Part shown: positions 25,517 through 34,647 of the stretch, in pieces
Position numbering within the stretch: position 1 is the first letter of the stretch
Layout of the letters: each line of letters opens with the position of its first letter
Assembly: GCF_039793925.1 (NCBI RefSeq)
Contig: NZ_JBAMME010000316.1
Location: 19,714-83,713, forward strand
Reading direction: 5' to 3'
DNA from: Thermogutta sp039793925
GTDB taxonomy: Bacteria; Planctomycetota; Planctomycetia; Pirellulales; Thermoguttaceae
DNA: 64,000 bases
Notes under the pieces: model-generated
Told to the model about the DNA's origin: nothing
What the model saw: only the letters and a program-made list of their open reading frames with translations
Databases searched by the model: none
Program-made: the position numbers and the translations under genes

Positions 25517-26376
25517 GGAATGAGAAAAACCTTCCTTCCAGACATCAAACCAAATCGTACCCCGCCGCGATGTCGCCGGTCCAAGCCGGTTGGGCGCCTA
25601 GCAGAGAGCCGGCAATCGTCATCGCGAAAATACCTATTCTACCCGGGGCTGAATTGCGCGTGAAGCGGGCATGACGGACAAAACAAATCAGTTCAGGAAT
25701 TGGGAAGCCACGGGTGGTTCCGGTCTGGCGTGAGGGAAAGCCGGGCGCAATCGTTGTCAATGACCGGCGGGGCCCGCTTCTCGGGCCCCTTGGGGGCGAG
25801 ATTGAACCCTTTCTGCACAAATGGGGGATTTTGGGACAAAAACAGGCCCAGTGGGTCTGGCAAACGCTCGGCCGCGGGGAGGCGGACGGTCGAGATTTGA
25901 TCCAGACCATGGGCCTCGATTCAGTATATCTGTTGCTGAAAGAAAAATCTAGTTCAGTATTTCCTCGAATGGACATTGCTACATGCAACAGACCAATCGA
26001 ACGTCGAAAAGCAAACTCAATCGGCGACAGAAGATAAAATTACTATGTCGCTAAACATACTGGTGTTTTGCTTTCCCAGTGATGCTCGATGTGCCGCTAG
26101 CGCCAAATGGTTGGGTGCGTCCGGGTTCGCCTCGGAGGCAAAATACGGGCAGACCCCACTCAAGAATGGCACCGGGGCGCAATGGCCCGTCGCCCCAGTC
26201 ACCAAAACTGGCCTACATTTCAATATCGCAGAACGCAGCGGAGCGCCGTGCGGTTTAGGCACAATCACGAGCCAAGCCAAAGCTTGCGGTCGGGCGATTC
26301 GCGCTGACCAGTTTTGGCGGCTTGCCTGCGGTCAGCAGGCAAGTATGACGGTCGGTGAGATGCGAAAGGTGAATCA
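25517..26376. other. Gene-free stretch upstream of rpmI and cheX-like gene
   Basis: About 860 bases between divergent genes. A plus-strand frame starting at GTG 25714 (to 26037) begins with plausible-looking sequence (GKPGAIVVNDRRGPLLGPLGG) but has no ribosome binding site and no family I know. No infC-like sequence is found. A strong hairpin lies at 26321-26343. Confidence 0.45.
26321..26343. repeat. Perfect 9-bp hairpin before the CheX-like gene
   Basis: CTTGCCTGC, a GGTCA loop, then GCAGGCAAG, 34 bases before the start codon at 26377. There is no T-run. It could be a dispersed repeat or a structured mRNA leader element. Confidence 0.45.
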
Positions 26377-26889
26377 ATGCGGGCCGAATTGATCAATCCG
26401 TTCATGCGGTCACTTCAGAAGACGTTCACCACGATGCTCAACTGCCCTGTTCGGCGGACGAGTTTGATGGTCAAGGAGGACTGTCGGGCGTGCCACGAGG
26501 TGAGCGGCGTCATCGGACTGACAGGCAAGGCTGTCGGGGCTGTCGTTCTCAGTCTGTCCCGGGAAGTGGCCCTCAAAGCCGCGTCGACTCTCTTGTGCAC
26601 GGAGATGTCCGACGTTAACGAAGATGTCCTGGACGCCGTGGGAGAACTCACCAACATGGTTGCGGGGGGCGCCAAAGCCGAGCTGGAAGAGTTTCAACTG
26701 GCGGTCAGTCTGCCCAACGTGATCACGGGAAAACAACACGAAGTCCACTTCCCCTCCAACGTCGTGCCCATCTCTATTCAATTCACATGCGATTGGGGCG
26801 ATCTGTCGCTTGAAGTCGGGTTGGCGCTACTCCCCGATGCTGAGCGGACTTCCGCTTCGACAAAACAACTGGTGGAGCAATCCACCTGA
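26377..26889 (+). CDS. CheX-like CheY-P phosphatase family protein
   Basis: A 170-aa protein with the CheC/CheX fold. VSGVIGLTGKAVGAVVLSLS is the first strand pair, and the helix ending AVGELTNMVAGGAKAEL carries the E-x2-N motif that in CheX and CheC dephosphorylates CheY-P. SLPNVITGKQHEV follows as in the CheX subfamily. A Cys-rich touch (CRACHEV) near residue 40 is unusual. No chemotaxis genes are nearby, so it may serve a different receiver protein. AAGGTGA lies 5 bases before the start. Confidence 0.85.
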   Translation: MRAELINPFMRSLQKTFTTMLNCPVRRTSLMVKEDCRACHEVSGVIGLTGKAVGAVVLSLSREVALKAASTLLCTEMSDVNEDVLDAVGELTNMVAGGAKAELEEFQLAVSLPNVITGKQHEVHFPSNVVPISIQFTCDWGDLSLEVGLALLPDAERTSASTKQLVEQST

Positions 26890-27007
26890 GAGTCCGAAAC
26901 TCATTCCAGGCATCGTCAGTGCAAGTCGTTAAGCTGGAAGATATCCGTCTTCGCTCCGTGACCCGTGAGTCCACCCGCTGCCAACCTCCCAGACGGTAAG
27001 GGCCCTA

Positions 27008-28378
27008 TCACAACCACGCAAGCGGCTCAAACCCCAGGCCTCTCCCGTTCAAAACTCCTGTTCCCACGGTTCCGTCGGTGATTCGGAACATGGAAGGATA
27101 GCGGTCTTCCCAGCCGCGATTGGCTACCGGACAGTACTGGCGGGCATTGCCTTCGATGGCAGCCACGCCGGGAATGCGAGCGGCCAGTGAGGCCGAGTGG
27201 AGGAAAGAATAGCCGGGGCAGGTGAGGTCCTGCACGCACAGGAAAAGCTTGTATTTTTGCGCGGCTGCCGCCATGAGGAGCGCTTCTGAGTGACCCTTGC
27301 ATGTCTTCAGAGCGACTCCCGAGTAGCCCATCTCACGACTCAGAAGCAGACTTTGAAAATCCACGAGAGACTCATCGATCACGACGGGCTTGATCTCGGC
27401 GGCACGGTGCATCCGGTTTTCGGGGTGGGCGCGCAGATCGCGATGGGTGGGTTGCTCGATGTACTGGAGACGATCGAACGCCTCGGGCGCGCGCTCTTTA
27501 ATTCGCAACATAAATTCCAGCACATACTCAACGTTCTGGCACCGTACATTGAAGTCGGCCGAATAAAACCATCTCTCGCACGCCCGCTTGCGCTGCGTTT
27601 CGGCCGTCACAGCATGAATGGCCAGCACCCGTTCTACATCCCAGCGGAGATCATCTCCATTGAGCTTGATTTTGAGGTGCGTGAGACCGTTGAACATGAT
27701 CCACTCAGGAAGCGTTTCCGGCAGTCCGTCGTTGAGCCGTTCCTTGAGATCCGCATCCGTGAGAGGATCCAGGGCGCCCACCAGGTGGTAGAGCGGCATC
27801 CGCGGTGTCGGTTCACGATGGGTGTATTGATCGAGGTACTCACCGCGAAATTCTGCAGAAAGGTAATGTGACAGATCTGCGTTGGCAAATTCTTTTCCCA
27901 GCACATTGTAAGAGTTCTGCTCCAGCACTCGGCCGTAGGCATCGTGGAGCGCGGCTTCAAACGGGCTGGCTGCGACGAGCTGGGCCAGTCGCGGCATCCG
28001 TTCGGAGAGGTGCAGGTGTTCCTCGACGGAGCGCGCGACGTAGTCGTAAGCAGATGACCATTCCTCCGTGATTTCGAGAGGATGGCCGATGCCCTTGTAT
28101 TCGCCCAGCCAGGCCTGGAAATGGCTCCCGAAGAGAACCATCGCCTGGAGGGTTTTATCGGGAGGGAGCGTCTGACTTGGCCAGGCCCAGACATTGCCCA
28201 CGGGCATGGAACCAAACCCTTGAGCCCGCCGTCCGCCACGGGTTTCCACCTCGATGACCACATTCCGCAGGGTCACGTCGGTCACCACCCGGCCACCGAA
28301 TTTCATCGGGGTTCGGTAGGCGTATTCTTCGGTATTTGTATCCACGCGCACAATGCGGATGTCTGTGGTCTTGCTCAT
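27008..28378 (-). CDS. Enolase-superfamily protein, mandelate racemase/muconate cycloisomerase type
   Basis: A protein of about 456 aa. An N-terminal capping domain (about 1-130) precedes a beta barrel with THLKIKLNGDD (K-x-K base), FYSADFNVRC (first metal Asp), QYIEQPTHRD (metal Glu), VVIDESLVDF (third acidic ligand region) and VALKTCKGHSEAL (Lys on the opposite side). This pattern suits acid-sugar dehydratases or racemases and dipeptide epimerases; the exact reaction is not clear. ATG 28378 with GGGAG upstream is preferred; the open frame runs to 28606 but the extra part is not conserved-looking. Confidence 0.83.
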   Translation of the reverse strand: MSKTTDIRIVRVDTNTEEYAYRTPMKFGGRVVTDVTLRNVVIEVETRGGRRAQGFGSMPVGNVWAWPSQTLPPDKTLQAMVLFGSHFQAWLGEYKGIGHPLEITEEWSSAYDYVARSVEEHLHLSERMPRLAQLVAASPFEAALHDAYGRVLEQNSYNVLGKEFANADLSHYLSAEFRGEYLDQYTHREPTPRMPLYHLVGALDPLTDADLKERLNDGLPETLPEWIMFNGLTHLKIKLNGDDLRWDVERVLAIHAVTAETQRKRACERWFYSADFNVRCQNVEYVLEFMLRIKERAPEAFDRLQYIEQPTHRDLRAHPENRMHRAAEIKPVVIDESLVDFQSLLLSREMGYSGVALKTCKGHSEALLMAAAAQKYKLFLCVQDLTCPGYSFLHSASLAARIPGVAAIEGNARQYCPVANRGWEDRYPSMFRITDGTVGTGVLNGRGLGFEPLAWL

Positions 28379-28808
28379 GGTGGTGATCTCCCATACGGCG
28401 CGCCGGGCTGGGGATTGGGGCATGTGCGCCACGCTGCCGGACGGCCAGCAGCATCTGATTGTGCCTCTGATTTTCCACGGGAGGAAAGCCCGCCGCAAGA
28501 CGCGGTGACACGAGAAAGGGCTTGTGCAGGAACTGAAAAACGCACGGGACAGGCAGGCCCCTCGAGGAACTTGGGAGTCCGATTCGCCGCGTTTGTTGAA
28601 ATTCATTCAAACCATGGTCAGGGTTTTGCGTAGATAATGGCGGGTTGGTTAGTCGTGTAAAAGAGAATTAATAGCTGGCCAATTTGACAAATAAAAACTG
28701 AATTATCGCTCCTAGTCGAAAGTGGCATTGTGATGTAAGTTTTTCAAGATGAGACGCAAGTTATTTCCGGGCAACAGCCGCAGGACTTAAACACCGGGAG
28801 GGATTCGC
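28379..28808. other. Divergent intergenic region before hydC
   Basis: About 430 bases between the minus-strand enolase-family gene and plus-strand hydC. It must hold promoters for both. A TTGACA-like hexamer at 28684-28689 has no -10 at suitable spacing, so no promoter is called. Confidence 0.4.
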
Positions 28809-29348
28809 GTGGACGATCAGAGAGTTGTAACGCCTGCACCAGGCGCATCCTCAGGGTGTCTTTGTGCGGAAGTCACCGAAGAAGAAAAGCTTGCCCAGCT
28901 TGACGACATCCTCGCACAATACCGGGACGTGCCGGGGGGGCTTATCCCCGTACTGCAGATGGCTCAAGCGATTTTTGGATACCTCCCCGAACCGGTTCTA
29001 AAGCGTATTGCGCGGGCATTCGGCAAGCCCCTCAGCGAGGTAACCGGCGTGGTGACCTTCTATTCGTTTTTTAACACCGTGCCTCGCGGGCGGCATATGA
29101 TCCGGGTGTGTTTGGGTACCGCGTGTTACGTTCGGGGAGGCAAGCAGGTGCTTGCAGCATTGCGGGAGGAACTGGGGATCGACGTGGGGGAAACGACTTC
29201 AGACCGGAGTTTCTCCCTGGACGTGGGCCGGTGCTTCGGTGCGTGTGGTCTTGCTCCCGTCATCATGATCGACAACGACGTTCACCAAAGGGTCAAGGTG
29301 TCCCGCCTGGGCGAACTCCTCCGAAAGTATCGCAACGGGGACAAATGA
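28809..29348 (+). CDS. hydC: [FeFe] hydrogenase subunit HydC (NuoE-like)
   Basis: A 179-aa thioredoxin-like [2Fe-2S] protein of the NuoE/HydC/HndA family. An N-terminal helical bundle (about 25-90, with IPVLQMAQAIFGYLPEPV and VTGVVTFYSFF) is followed by cluster ligands in VCLGTACYVRGG (C-x4-C) and VGRCFGACGLAPV (C-x3-C). It is expected to shuttle electrons between the flavin subunit and the hydrogenase subunit. The start is GTG 28809 with GGGAGGG upstream. It opens the hydC-hydB-hydA operon. Confidence 0.93.
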   Translation: MDDQRVVTPAPGASSGCLCAEVTEEEKLAQLDDILAQYRDVPGGLIPVLQMAQAIFGYLPEPVLKRIARAFGKPLSEVTGVVTFYSFFNTVPRGRHMIRVCLGTACYVRGGKQVLAALREELGIDVGETTSDRSFSLDVGRCFGACGLAPVIMIDNDVHQRVKVSRLGELLRKYRNGDK

Positions 29349-29534
29349 TTATTTTCCGCCAACTTGGGAGATTCTGCAGCCTCAAAAGCCTGCACCGAAG
29401 TACAACCATCAAGCAAAAAGCTTCGGCTTTTGGATTCTTCCACAAACAATCCTTCCCGGAAATGTGCCGCATCACGAGGTAGTTTCACGACGGTTTTGGA
29501 GTCTCGGTTCGGGGAAAAACCACCAACGGGTCAC

Positions 29535-32500
29535 ATGCCTATGAACCGGCCACGGATCACAAGTGTTGAACAGCTCAGCCAGTGGCGTGATAAGCTTCGG
29601 ACACAACGGACTTCCTGGCAACAGAACGGTGGCCGGGAAGTCCGCATCTGCACAGGCGCCGGTTGCATCGCCTCGGGATCACTCCGCACAAAAGAAGCGC
29701 TTGAGCAGAACCTTGTGGAGATGGGGATCCGCGAGCAGTGGCGGATCATCGGGACGGGGTGTATGGGGCCGTGCTTCGGCGGACCCGTGCTCATGGTCGA
29801 GGACATCGTATATGAGCACGTTTGTCCGGAGGACACCGCCCAGCTCGCACGGGAACATTTCCTTCAGGGAAAGATTGTGGAGCGACTCACGCACCGCCGT
29901 CCTGACGGCAGGCACGTGGCGCGGATCGAGGAGATCGATTTCTTCAAACGGCAAGTGAAAATCGTCCTTCGTAACTGCGGGGAGATCGATCCCACGCGGA
30001 TCGAAGACTACATTGAGCGGGACGGTTACCAGGCACTGGCGAAAGTGCTCCAGGAGCGCGATCCCGACGGGGTGATCGAGACATTGCGCCAGTCCGGGCT
30101 TCGCGGTCGGGGAGGAGCTGGCTTTCCCACCTGGAGAAAATGGGATGCGGCCAGGCGACAAACAGATCCCATCAAGTTTGTTGTTTGCAATGCCGACGAG
30201 GGCGACCCCGGAGCCTTCATGGACCGCAGCCTTCTAGAAGGTGATCCCCATAGTGTCATCGAGGGAATGGCTATTGCTGCGGCGACGATTGGAGCGTCGC
30301 GGGGCTTTGTTTACGTGCGGGCGGAATATCCCCTGGCCGTGGAACGCCTCCACATTGCCATTGCTCAGGCCAGAGAAACAGGCCTGCTCGGAGAGAATAT
30401 TCTCGGTTTGGGATTTGACTTCGACATTGAAATCCGCATGGGTTCGGGGGCTTTTGTGTGCGGAGAAGAGACCGCTCTTCTAACCTCAATCGAAGGCAAT
30501 CGGGGAGAACCGCGTCCGCGACCGCCTTTTCCTGTGGAAAAAGGTCTGTGGGATCATCCCACCGTGCTGAACAACGTCGAAACACTGGCCAATATCCCGG
30601 TCATTGTTCTTCGCGGGGGTGAGTGGTATGCCCAGTGGGGCACGCCCAAAAGCCGCGGCACAAAAGTCTTCGCGCTGGCCGGTGGGATCAAGCATGCGGG
30701 GCTCGTGGAAGTCCCGATTGGGATGCCCCTCGGGGATTTGATCTACGACATTGGCGGCGGCACGGCCTCCGGCAAACCGTTCAAAGCAGCACAGATTGGG
30801 GGGCCTTCTGGCGGGTGTGTTCCCCGACAGCATCTGAATGTTCCTCTGGACTATGAGTCCCTGGCCGAGCTCGGCGCCATCATGGGGTCCGGTGGGCTGA
30901 TCGTCATGGACGACGATAGTTGCATGGTCGATGTCGCCCGATATTTCCTGGAATTTGTTCAGGACGAATCCTGCGGCAAGTGCGTGCCGTGCCGCGTGGG
31001 TACCAAGCGGATGCTGGAGATCATGGAGCGGATCTGCAATGGCCAGGGACAAGAGGAGGATGTGGAACGCCTCATCGAGCTCGGCGAAATGGTCAAGGAG
31101 ACCTCGCTATGCGGTTTAGGGCAGACGGCCTCCAACCCGGTCCTATCCACCATTCGCCACTTTGGTGCCGAATATGTTGAGCACATTCGTGACAAACACT
31201 GCCGGGCGGGTGTTTGCTCAGCGATGGTGGCGGCTCCCTGTGAAAGTGCGTGCCCTGCCAATGTGGATATTCCCGGCTTCGTCGCCCTCGTGGCAGAGCG
31301 GCGTTACGCCGAAGCGCTTCGTCTTCACCGCGAACGGAATCCCTTCGCCGCTGTCTGCTCGCGGGTATGTTTCCACACGTGCGAGGATAAGTGCCGCCGC
31401 GCCACACTGGATGCCCCAGTGCCCATCCGCGCGATCAAACGGTTTATGGTCGATCAGGAGGTGACGCTGCAAGTTCCGGAGATCCGGGAAAACCCCAAGA
31501 ATGCCAAGAAAAAAATCGCCATCATCGGAGCGGGACCCGCGGGACTGACCTGCGCGTATTTTCTGGCCCGACTGGGCTACCGTCCGGAGGTCTTCGAAGC
31601 TGAGCAACGGCCAGGAGGTATGCTCGTCCAGGCGATCCCGGCCTATCGGTTGCCCAGGGAGGTGGTCGCCCGAGAGGTCCGCATGATCGAGCAGATGGGC
31701 GTGGAAATCATAACGGGGATGGCCCTGGGGCGAGATTTCACACTCAGCAGTTTGCACGCCCAGGGCTACGATGCTGTGTTTCTCGGCGTGGGCGCTCCTC
31801 AGGGGGCCAAACTCAATATTCCCGGGGAAAACGCTCAGGGTGTGGAGGACGCGCTCAGTTTCTTGCGGACATACAACATTCGCGGGTCGGTACCCGTGGG
31901 GCGTCGGGTGGTGATCGTGGGTGGAGGCAACTCGGCTATTGATGCGGCGCGCACCGCCGTTCGTTTGGGCGCCGAAAGCGTCGTGGTCGTTTATCGGCGG
32001 AATCGCGAAGCCATGCCGGCCTATGAGGAAGAGATTACGGAGGCCGAGGCCGAAGGCGTCCGCCTTCAGCTTCTCACAGCACCCGTTGAGGTGCTCACTG
32101 AAGGTGGCCGCGTGGTGGGCCTTAAGTGTGTTCCCGTTCAGTTGGGTGAGTTTGACCGCTCCGGACGACGTCGGCCCAAAGAAGCCGGTGAGGCCTTCTG
32201 TATTCCTGCGGATCAGATTCTTGTGGCCGTCGGGCAGACCCTGGACCTGGAAGCCCTCTGCGGTGATGTTGAACTTCGCAGGAACAGCCGGGGATTTATC
32301 GACGTGGACCCGGTCACCGGGCAAACATCGCAGCGGTGGATTTTTGCCGGCGGAGATGCCGTGACGGGACCGGCCTCGGTGGTGGAGGCAGTGGCCGCCG
32401 GAGAACGGGCGGCGGTGGGGATCGACATGTTTCTTACTGGCGAAAACCACGCCTTCTGGCGGGACCCCCATCCCGTGGAAACGTCGTTTGACCCTGAGGC

Positions 32501-32690
32501 TGAGCCAGACCCCACGCCCCGTGAGCCCCTCCGGCTTCTGCCGGTTGAGAGACGTCGCCACAACTTCGACGAAGTGGAACTTCCCTGGCCGGAACCGGTC
32601 GCTATCCGACAGGCGCGACGTTGTCTGCGGTGCGATTATGGCAAGCGCAACTCCCATCAGGTGGTGTTACACCAGTTAGGAGAGATTTGA
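29535..32690 (+). CDS. hydB: HydB/NuoF-type flavin subunit fused to a GltD-like oxidoreductase
   Basis: A fusion of about 1051 aa. Part one is a [2Fe-2S] domain (RICTGAGCIASG, TGCMGPCFGG), part two the NuoF FMN/NADH domain (GLRGRGGAGFPTW, CNADEGDPGAFMD, EGNRGEPRPRPPFP) with SLBB and a [4Fe-4S] motif ESCGKCVPCR. Part three, from about 31231 on, is GltD/NfnB-like: CESACPANVDIPGF, CSRVCFHTCEDKC, the FAD motif IIGAGPAGLTCAYF, the NAD(P) motif VVIVGGGNSAIDAA and IFAGGDAVTG. Two separate flavin/dinucleotide sites are therefore predicted, fitting electron bifurcation or NAD(P) coupling. ATG 29535 or 29541 are likely starts; the frame upstream to 29364 looks non-coding. The stop is directly followed by hydA. 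Confidence 0.92.
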   Translation: MPMNRPRITSVEQLSQWRDKLRTQRTSWQQNGGREVRICTGAGCIASGSLRTKEALEQNLVEMGIREQWRIIGTGCMGPCFGGPVLMVEDIVYEHVCPEDTAQLAREHFLQGKIVERLTHRRPDGRHVARIEEIDFFKRQVKIVLRNCGEIDPTRIEDYIERDGYQALAKVLQERDPDGVIETLRQSGLRGRGGAGFPTWRKWDAARRQTDPIKFVVCNADEGDPGAFMDRSLLEGDPHSVIEGMAIAAATIGASRGFVYVRAEYPLAVERLHIAIAQARETGLLGENILGLGFDFDIEIRMGSGAFVCGEETALLTSIEGNRGEPRPRPPFPVEKGLWDHPTVLNNVETLANIPVIVLRGGEWYAQWGTPKSRGTKVFALAGGIKHAGLVEVPIGMPLGDLIYDIGGGTASGKPFKAAQIGGPSGGCVPRQHLNVPLDYESLAELGAIMGSGGLIVMDDDSCMVDVARYFLEFVQDESCGKCVPCRVGTKRMLEIMERICNGQGQEEDVERLIELGEMVKETSLCGLGQTASNPVLSTIRHFGAEYVEHIRDKHCRAGVCSAMVAAPCESACPANVDIPGFVALVAERRYAEALRLHRERNPFAAVCSRVCFHTCEDKCRRATLDAPVPIRAIKRFMVDQEVTLQVPEIRENPKNAKKKIAIIGAGPAGLTCAYFLARLGYRPEVFEAEQRPGGMLVQAIPAYRLPREVVAREVRMIEQMGVEIITGMALGRDFTLSSLHAQGYDAVFLGVGAPQGAKLNIPGENAQGVEDALSFLRTYNIRGSVPVGRRVVIVGGGNSAIDAARTAVRLGAESVVVVYRRNREAMPAYEEEITEAEAEGVRLQLLTAPVEVLTEGGRVVGLKCVPVQLGEFDRSGRRRPKEAGEAFCIPADQILVAVGQTLDLEALCGDVELRRNSRGFIDVDPVTGQTSQRWIFAGGDAVTGPASVVEAVAAGERAAVGIDMFLTGENHAFWRDPHPVETSFDPEAEPDPTPREPLRLLPVERRRHNFDEVELPWPEPVAIRQARRCLRCDYGKRNSHQVVLHQLGEI

Positions 32691-34538
32691 TTGAAACGTC
32701 TTCCGATAGGACAAGCCATGGATTCCAACGCGGTGACCGAAGCAGCCACTCAGAAATCCACAACCATGGTCAGAATTGCCATCAACGATTACGAGATGGA
32801 AGTCCCGGAAGGCACGACGATCCTCTGTGCCGCCAAGAAGGCCGGGATTCGGATTCCGACGCTCTGCTTCGTGGAAAGTCTCAAACCCATAGGAGCGTGC
32901 CGGGTCTGCGTCGTCGAGGTGGAAGGAGTTCGGAATCTGGTGGCTTCCTGCGCCACCCGGGTTTGGGAAGGAATGCGTATTTACACCAATACAACCCGGG
33001 TTCGTCGGGCACGGACCGCGGTGGTGGAGTTGCTGCTTTCGGAACACAACGGAGAGTGCCAGACGTGTGACCGCAACGGAAATTGTGAACTGCAATCCCT
33101 TGCGGCGGAGTTGGGGATTCGGGAGATCAGCTACCGAGGCGAACGGGCACGCAAGCGGCTGGACGTATCAACACCGGCTCTCGTGCGGGACAGCGGTAAA
33201 TGCATCAAGTGCCGGCGGTGTGTGAGCGTGTGCAATGAAATTCAGAACGTGGGCGCGCTGTTTCCACAATTTCGCGGATTTCAGACTGTCATTGGACCGG
33301 CTTTGGGAAGGGATCTCGCCACAGTGGCCTGTGTGCAGTGCGGACAGTGTGCCGCGATTTGCCCGGTCGGCGCGATTTCCGAGCGCGACCACGTGGAGAT
33401 GGTCTGGGCAGCCCTGGATAACCCCGATAACTTCGTCATCGTGCAGACAGCTCCCGCCATTCGGGCTGCTTTGGGGGAGTGCTTTGGATATCCGCCCGGC
33501 ACACTCGTCACCGGTAAGATGGTGGCGGCGCTGCGCCGCCTGGGATTCGATGCGGTTTTTGACACGAATTTTGCCGCAGATCTTACCATTCTGGAGGAGG
33601 GGACCGAGTTTCTTACGCGGCTTCGTAAAAAGTTTGCGGAGGGCGGGGATGTCCGGCTCCCGATGTTCACGAGTTGTTCCCCGGGATGGATCCAGTACAT
33701 GGAGTTTTTCCATCATGAACTTCTGGGGAATTTATCGACCTGCAAATCGCCGCAGCAGATGTTCGGTGCAATAGCCAAAACGTATTATGCAAACAAGCTG
33801 GGAAAGCGACCTGACGACATTTTTGTTGTTTCTGTAATGCCGTGTACGGCCAAGAAGTTTGAGGCAGCCCGCCCGGAAATGACGGCCAGCGGCACCCGCG
33901 ACGTGGACGCCGTGTTGACCACCCGGGAACTTGCGAGAATGATCCGAGTGGCCGGTATCGATTTTGCATCCCTCCCGGAGGAAGAGATGGATGCCCCGTT
34001 AGGGCTCTCTAGCGGTGCGGGCGATATTTTTGGACATACAGGTGGAGTCATGGAAGCTGCCTTACGAACGGTGTACGAGTTGATTACCGGCCGGCAGCTT
34101 CCTGCCCCAGATCTCCACGTGCCCGGTCTTGCTGGACTCGAGGGCATCAAGGAGGCCGAGATTCCGCTCACCCAGCTCAAGCCAGAGTGGAGTTTCCTGG
34201 AAGGAATCACCCTCCGCGTTGCTGTGGCCCACGGTCTGGCCAATGCGGAACGATTAATTCGGGTGATCGAAAAAAGGGAAAAAGAATATCACTTTGTGGA
34301 GGTGATGGCGTGCCCGGGCGGCTGCATCGGCGGTGGCGGTCAACCCCGCTACACCGATAACCGTGTTCGCCTTGCCCGAATCGCCGCACTCAAGAAAGAG
34401 GATGAACACAAGGCTATTCGCAAGTCCCACCTGAACCCGCAGATTCAGCAACTCTATGCGGAATACCTGGGACAACCTCTAGGCGAAATGTCGCATCGCC
34501 TGCTGCATACCCGCTATGTCACTCGGGAACCGAACTGA
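32691..34538 (+). CDS. hydA: [FeFe] hydrogenase catalytic subunit HydA
   Basis: A protein of about 606-615 aa. Cluster domains in order: a [2Fe-2S] ferredoxin (TLCFVESLKPIGACRVC...SCA), a His-ligated [4Fe-4S] (HNGECQTCDRNGNC) and a two-[4Fe-4S] ferredoxin (CIKCRRCVSVC, CVQCGQCAAICP). The H-cluster domain follows with TSCSPGW, VMPCTAKKFE and EVMACPGGCIGGGGQP. The first motif has Ser where CC is usual. The product should be the cytosolic H2-forming or H2-oxidising subunit of a HydABC-type enzyme. TTG 32691 has AGGAGA upstream and abuts the hydB stop; ATG 32718 is the other candidate. No hydE, hydF or hydG maturation genes are in the window. Confidence 0.95.
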   Translation: MKRLPIGQAMDSNAVTEAATQKSTTMVRIAINDYEMEVPEGTTILCAAKKAGIRIPTLCFVESLKPIGACRVCVVEVEGVRNLVASCATRVWEGMRIYTNTTRVRRARTAVVELLLSEHNGECQTCDRNGNCELQSLAAELGIREISYRGERARKRLDVSTPALVRDSGKCIKCRRCVSVCNEIQNVGALFPQFRGFQTVIGPALGRDLATVACVQCGQCAAICPVGAISERDHVEMVWAALDNPDNFVIVQTAPAIRAALGECFGYPPGTLVTGKMVAALRRLGFDAVFDTNFAADLTILEEGTEFLTRLRKKFAEGGDVRLPMFTSCSPGWIQYMEFFHHELLGNLSTCKSPQQMFGAIAKTYYANKLGKRPDDIFVVSVMPCTAKKFEAARPEMTASGTRDVDAVLTTRELARMIRVAGIDFASLPEEEMDAPLGLSSGAGDIFGHTGGVMEAALRTVYELITGRQLPAPDLHVPGLAGLEGIKEAEIPLTQLKPEWSFLEGITLRVAVAHGLANAERLIRVIEKREKEYHFVEVMACPGGCIGGGGQPRYTDNRVRLARIAALKKEDEHKAIRKSHLNPQIQQLYAEYLGQPLGEMSHRLLHTRYVTREPN

Positions 34539-34587
34539 CCTTTGCCCAGCCGTTTCGCTTTCACGCGTTGCCTGTTGTGGACTGCCG

Positions 34588-34616
34588 AAAATCCCCCTGG
34601 GCGCGTGTCCAGGGGG
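34588..34616 (-). terminator. Probable terminator of the secreted-protein gene
   Basis: CCCCCTGG, an 8-base loop, then CCAGGGGG (34593-34616). On the minus strand the stem is followed by ATTTTC, and it lies 32 bases after the stop of the gene ending at 34648. On the plus strand there is no T-run, but it may also help end the hyd transcript. Confidence 0.55.
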
Positions 34617-34647
34617 CGCAGAGTGTCATGGCAGGCACGGTGAAATC

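Noticed and set aside
25714..26037. Plus-strand frame from GTG 25714
   Set aside because: The first part looks slightly protein-like, but there is no ribosome binding site, no family match, and the end is low quality. Kept only as a note in the intergenic entry.
31218..32657. Long minus-strand frame opposite the HydB-GltD gene
   Set aside because: Antisense shadow of a well-supported gene, with no family features.
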